A stretch of DNA of 64,000 bases. Origin: Paramagnetospirillum magneticum AMB-1 (GTDB taxonomy: Bacteria; Pseudomonadota; Alphaproteobacteria; Rhodospirillales; Magnetospirillaceae). Each line of letters begins with the position of its first letter. The stretch's first letter is position 1. The translations under genes were made by a program, and so were the position numbers. The stretch covers positions 868,001-932,000 of the forward strand of contig NC_007626.1 in the NCBI RefSeq assembly GCF_000009985.1, given 5' to 3'. Of this stretch, positions 61,559 through 64,000 are shown piece by piece. A model generated the notes under the pieces. That model did no database searches. It was not told the DNA's origin and saw only the letters and a list, made by a program, of their open reading frames with translations.

Positions 61559-61969
61559 TCACCCCAGGGCGTTGTTGATCAGGTATTGGGCGATGTCGGC
61601 CGGCTTGACCTTGATGTCCTTGGGCTCTTGGCCGGTTTCCAGCGCCTTGCGGATGCGCATGGAATTTTCCACCTTGACCGGGTCCACCTTGACCAGCCCC
61701 CTGGCGCCGCGAATGCGGGGATAATAGGTGGGGTCCACCAGCTTCTCCTTACGGCCCAGGCGTTCCAGCAGGGCGGCCTCGTCGGTGCCGTCCGCGGCCT
61801 GGTGGGTCTTGACCAGGACCCAGTCCTTCTCGCCCGCCAGCCCGGCGGCCAGAAGGTCTTCCGGCGCTCCATCCTCCACATAGCCGATGGCGTAGAGATT
61901 CTTTCCAAGGCCCACATCGGCCCCCCAGGTCTGCAATCCCTTGCTCCTGGCCACATAGATGGTGCCCAC
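61559..61969 (-). CDS. Hypothetical protein, about 136 aa
   Basis: No family recognised. The product (VGTIYVARSKGLQTWGADVG...) has no signal or membrane segment. A charged region (RIRKALETGQEPKDIKVK) follows a beta-rich first half. I chose GTG 61969 because GGGAGG stands six bases upstream; ATG 62002 would add 11 residues without support. It converges on the phosphatase gene. Confidence 0.55.
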   Translation of the reverse strand: MGTIYVARSKGLQTWGADVGLGKNLYAIGYVEDGAPEDLLAAGLAGEKDWVLVKTHQAADGTDEAALLERLGRKEKLVDPTYYPRIRGARGLVKVDPVKVENSMRIRKALETGQEPKDIKVKPADIAQYLINNALG

Positions 61970-62290
61970 CGTTTCCTCCCGTGCGTAACCGGCCGGTCCC
62001 AAGGGTACACGCCTGCCCAGGCGGCGGAAAGAGGAGGGTTTTTTTAAGTACTCCCGGATGTGTGGTTGTATATGCGTAAAGTTGTGTCGGGAATATTTCA
62101 GGTCTTGACCCGATTGTAGTTCGCGTCACCGATTGCTACATAAAAACACGATAAAGAACATTATCGCCTTCCATCCATTGGTATTGGGGTGAAATCCCTA
62201 CATACCTTGGTATGTTGAGCAAAAGACTCAATTTCGATGCGATGTTGTCGCTCGTTAACTTGCGAGGGACTTCGCTGTTGGGGGTGCGCT
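61970..62290. other. 321-base gene-free region with two small palindromes
   Basis: AT-rich compared with its surroundings. It contains CATACC-TT-GGTATG (62201-62214) and TTGAG-7nt-CTCAA (62215-62231) back to back, just ahead of the hemerythrin-fusion gene, and a T-run near 62039-62045. I see no ORF or RNA gene with support. It may hold the promoters of both flanking genes. Confidence 0.45.
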
Positions 62291-63745
62291 ATGGCCGTTC
62301 AGTGGCAAGAGGCCATGTCTATCGGTGTTGCCGATTTGGATGCCGAGCACCGGGCCATGCTCGAATTGCTCAACAGCCTGGAGGCCGGATTGGAGGGCGG
62401 GGACGATGATGGAGTCGCCGACGCCATGCGTGATCTCGTCGGCTTGATGTCCGAGCATTTCAGCCGCGAGGAGGATCTGCTGTCCGGCATCGGCTGCCCC
62501 AGCTTTTACGCCCATCGCGACGGGCATGATGCCATTGCCGACCGTATCCACCTGCTGCGGCGGCGCTATCTGGTGGCCGTCGATTCCGGGGCCCGGCGGG
62601 ACGTCGCCTCGGCCTTGCTGAACTTCACCCGCATCTCGCTGCTAGACCACATTTTGACAGAGGATCACGCCATGGGTCGTAGAATGTCTCCCGCCGCCAT
62701 CCAGCCGTCCTTGGACCGGTCATCCGAGTCCGAAGCGGGGGCCACGGTGGTGCCTGTCGCCACTCAGGACGTGGAGTACAGCCTGCCGCCCCACCTGGCC
62801 CACCTGCTGAACCGCCTGCATTATACCCAGGCCGAGCTTCCCCCGCCGCACGGCGGCTACGCGACGTTCGAGGTCCTGTGCGCCGAGGCGGTGGCCCGGC
62901 GGATCGACGAGGTGCTGGTGGTCTTTCACAAGCGCAATGCCTGTGTCAGCCGCAAGCTGCCGCCGCCCTTCTTCCTGTCGCCCGAATTCGCGGATCGCTT
63001 CCGCCGGGTGGTCGAGCGCCTGATCATGCCCGAGCTGCTGAAGAGCCGCCGGTTGCGCCAGATGACGTCACGCTGCGACTGGAAGGTCGTCGACAGCGAG
63101 AGCTTCTGGGAATACGTGGATAATCCCCTGGCCGAGGATCTGCTGGAGCGGTGGCGCCTGGCCTGGGACGAGATGCGGCTGGTGGAGCGGGTCCGCGACG
63201 ACGGCAGCCGCGTCTTCCAGGTCAAGGAGACGACCAGGATTCTGCGCGAGATGCTGCAGCCCCCCACGCCCGAGGCCTATGACCTGCCGCGCATCGGCAA
63301 TGTAGAGATCGAGACGCTGAAATCCCTGTTCGATCCCACCCGCGACCTGGCCGGCGCGCTGCATGCCGGTTGGCAGCGCTGCCAGGATCTGTACGAGCAG
63401 GAGATGGAGCCCCGCGTGTTTCAGCAAAAAGCGCGCGAAGGGGCATTGCGTGACTACCTGCTGCTGGCGCATCAGCAATATGCCGCCAATTGGGGGGAGT
63501 TCCTGACCCTGAGCGTCCACCGTGTGTTCGGACGGGTCACCTCCCATTTTCTCGAGCGGTTCAGCACCAGCCTGGGGCGGTCCGAGCAGGAGAGGGCCGG
63601 GCACATGCCCTATCTCATGCGCTATCTGCACCAGCTGCGCGACCATCCCGAAATCCGCCGCCAGGAGCGGGAGGAGGAGGCCCAATGGCAGGCCCAGCGC
63701 CAGGAGCTTCAAAACTTCCTGAAAGGCGTCACCGCCGCCGCCTGA
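62291..63745 (+). CDS. Hemerythrin-domain fusion protein
   Basis: 484 residues. The N-terminal ~125 form a hemerythrin domain (LDAEHRAML, MSEHFSREEDLL, FYAHRDGHDA, LLDHILTEDHAM), with the di-iron ligands in place. The remaining ~350 residues are helical and charged (VVERLIMPELLKSRRLRQMT, QQYAANWGEFLTLSVHRVF) and I recognise no domain. The fusion suggests an O2- or NO-sensing switch or an iron-linked regulator. GTGCGCT precedes the ATG without a clear ribosome site. Confidence 0.75.
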   Translation: MAVQWQEAMSIGVADLDAEHRAMLELLNSLEAGLEGGDDDGVADAMRDLVGLMSEHFSREEDLLSGIGCPSFYAHRDGHDAIADRIHLLRRRYLVAVDSGARRDVASALLNFTRISLLDHILTEDHAMGRRMSPAAIQPSLDRSSESEAGATVVPVATQDVEYSLPPHLAHLLNRLHYTQAELPPPHGGYATFEVLCAEAVARRIDEVLVVFHKRNACVSRKLPPPFFLSPEFADRFRRVVERLIMPELLKSRRLRQMTSRCDWKVVDSESFWEYVDNPLAEDLLERWRLAWDEMRLVERVRDDGSRVFQVKETTRILREMLQPPTPEAYDLPRIGNVEIETLKSLFDPTRDLAGALHAGWQRCQDLYEQEMEPRVFQQKAREGALRDYLLLAHQQYAANWGEFLTLSVHRVFGRVTSHFLERFSTSLGRSEQERAGHMPYLMRYLHQLRDHPEIRRQEREEEAQWQAQRQELQNFLKGVTAAA

Positions 63746-63922
63746 GAAGCCGGGTCCCAGCCACGATCGGCAGGGCGGGTGCTTGTGTGAAGTCCTTCAT
63801 GGAAGAGAACCCGGTGCAAAAGTATGAATGCGATGAAATTTCGCCTTCTTCGGGTGGGGACCCTATTGAGCTGGGTGACCGGGCAAGGTAGATCGTAGCG
63901 AGTCACTGGGGGAAATACGTAG

Positions 63923-64000
63923 ATGCTTGCCACCGCGGCCCTGTCCGAGCGGCCTGTCCTCGCCATTCGCTGCCATGCCTGCCGCTACTTCACGCTGGAG
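63923..64000 (+). CDS. Start of a gene cut by the window edge
   Basis: 26 codons (MLATAALSERPVLAIRC...) preceded by GGGGGA nine bases upstream. A CxxC pair (CHAC) near the end might start a zinc or redox site. Too short to identify. Confidence 0.5.
   Translation, partial: MLATAALSERPVLAIRCHACRYFTLE

Noticed and set aside
63799..63891. 30-codon ORF (MEENPVQKYECDEI...)
   Set aside because: No ribosome site and no recognisable feature; too short to support as a gene.

Overview
The window is chromosomal DNA from a GC-rich alphaproteobacterium, most likely Rhodospirillales and Magnetospirillum-like. This is an inference from gene content: a PHB gene set with PhaR, a two-subunit bacterioferritin pair like the one reported from Magnetospirillum magnetotacticum, two hemerythrin-domain proteins, soxYZ with a YeeE-type transporter, and the order ribF-ileS-lspA-lipoprotein-two M16 peptidases that is common in alphaproteobacteria. 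I see no rRNA, tRNA, CRISPR array, IS element or phage. Almost all of the DNA is coding, and the strong third-position GC bias produces very long shadow frames on the opposite strand.

1-6.3 kb is a catabolic island: a TRAP solute-binding protein (cut by the window edge), two MarR/HpaR-type regulators, a class III aminotransferase, a succinate-semialdehyde-type dehydrogenase with a GlcG/HbpS-like partner, and a class III CoA-transferase. The three control regions share an AT-rich operator-like motif, which suggests one small regulon. 6.3-15.9 kb is a double, head-to-head locus of circularly permuted ATP-grasp, alpha-E and transglutaminase-like proteins. Such clusters have been predicted to make or process peptides or amide-linked metabolites, and I know of no established function. 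15.9-22.9 kb holds a PAS-type histidine kinase, the bacterioferritin pair, a LysR regulator divergent from a DMT exporter, a thioesterase and two small envelope proteins.

22.9-31.4 kb is housekeeping: a PhaJ-like hydratase, ribF, ileS (carrying an apparent one-base frameshift), lspA, a lipoprotein and an M16 peptidase pair. A dispersed palindromic repeat lies at the start of the second peptidase. 31.4-35.8 kb is the PHB region: phaR, a PhaE/phasin-like gene overlapping a PHA-synthase-like gene out of frame, then phaA and phaB with strong terminators. 35.8-45.3 kb is mainly signalling (HD-GYP protein, plug-less TonB-type barrel, 7TM histidine kinase, response regulator, TetR) with a YqeB-like protein, a hotdog thioesterase and an enoyl-CoA hydratase. 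45.3-50.2 kb has a STAS protein, a NIT-domain chemoreceptor and a sulfur module (soxZ, soxY, a TsuA-like transporter, a TusA-like carrier) with two striking palindromes.

50.2-64 kb has a peptidoglycan amidase, a DMT exporter, an Uup-type ABC-F ATPase, a bacteriohemerythrin, a Tat-exported carbonic-anhydrase-like protein, tandem Kup potassium transporters, a Sir2 deacylase, an Asp/Asn-hydroxylase-like protein, a low-molecular-weight phosphatase and a hemerythrin-fusion protein. Five copies of a palindromic repeat of about 100 bp (GTCATCCCGAGCG... family) lie between genes across the window.
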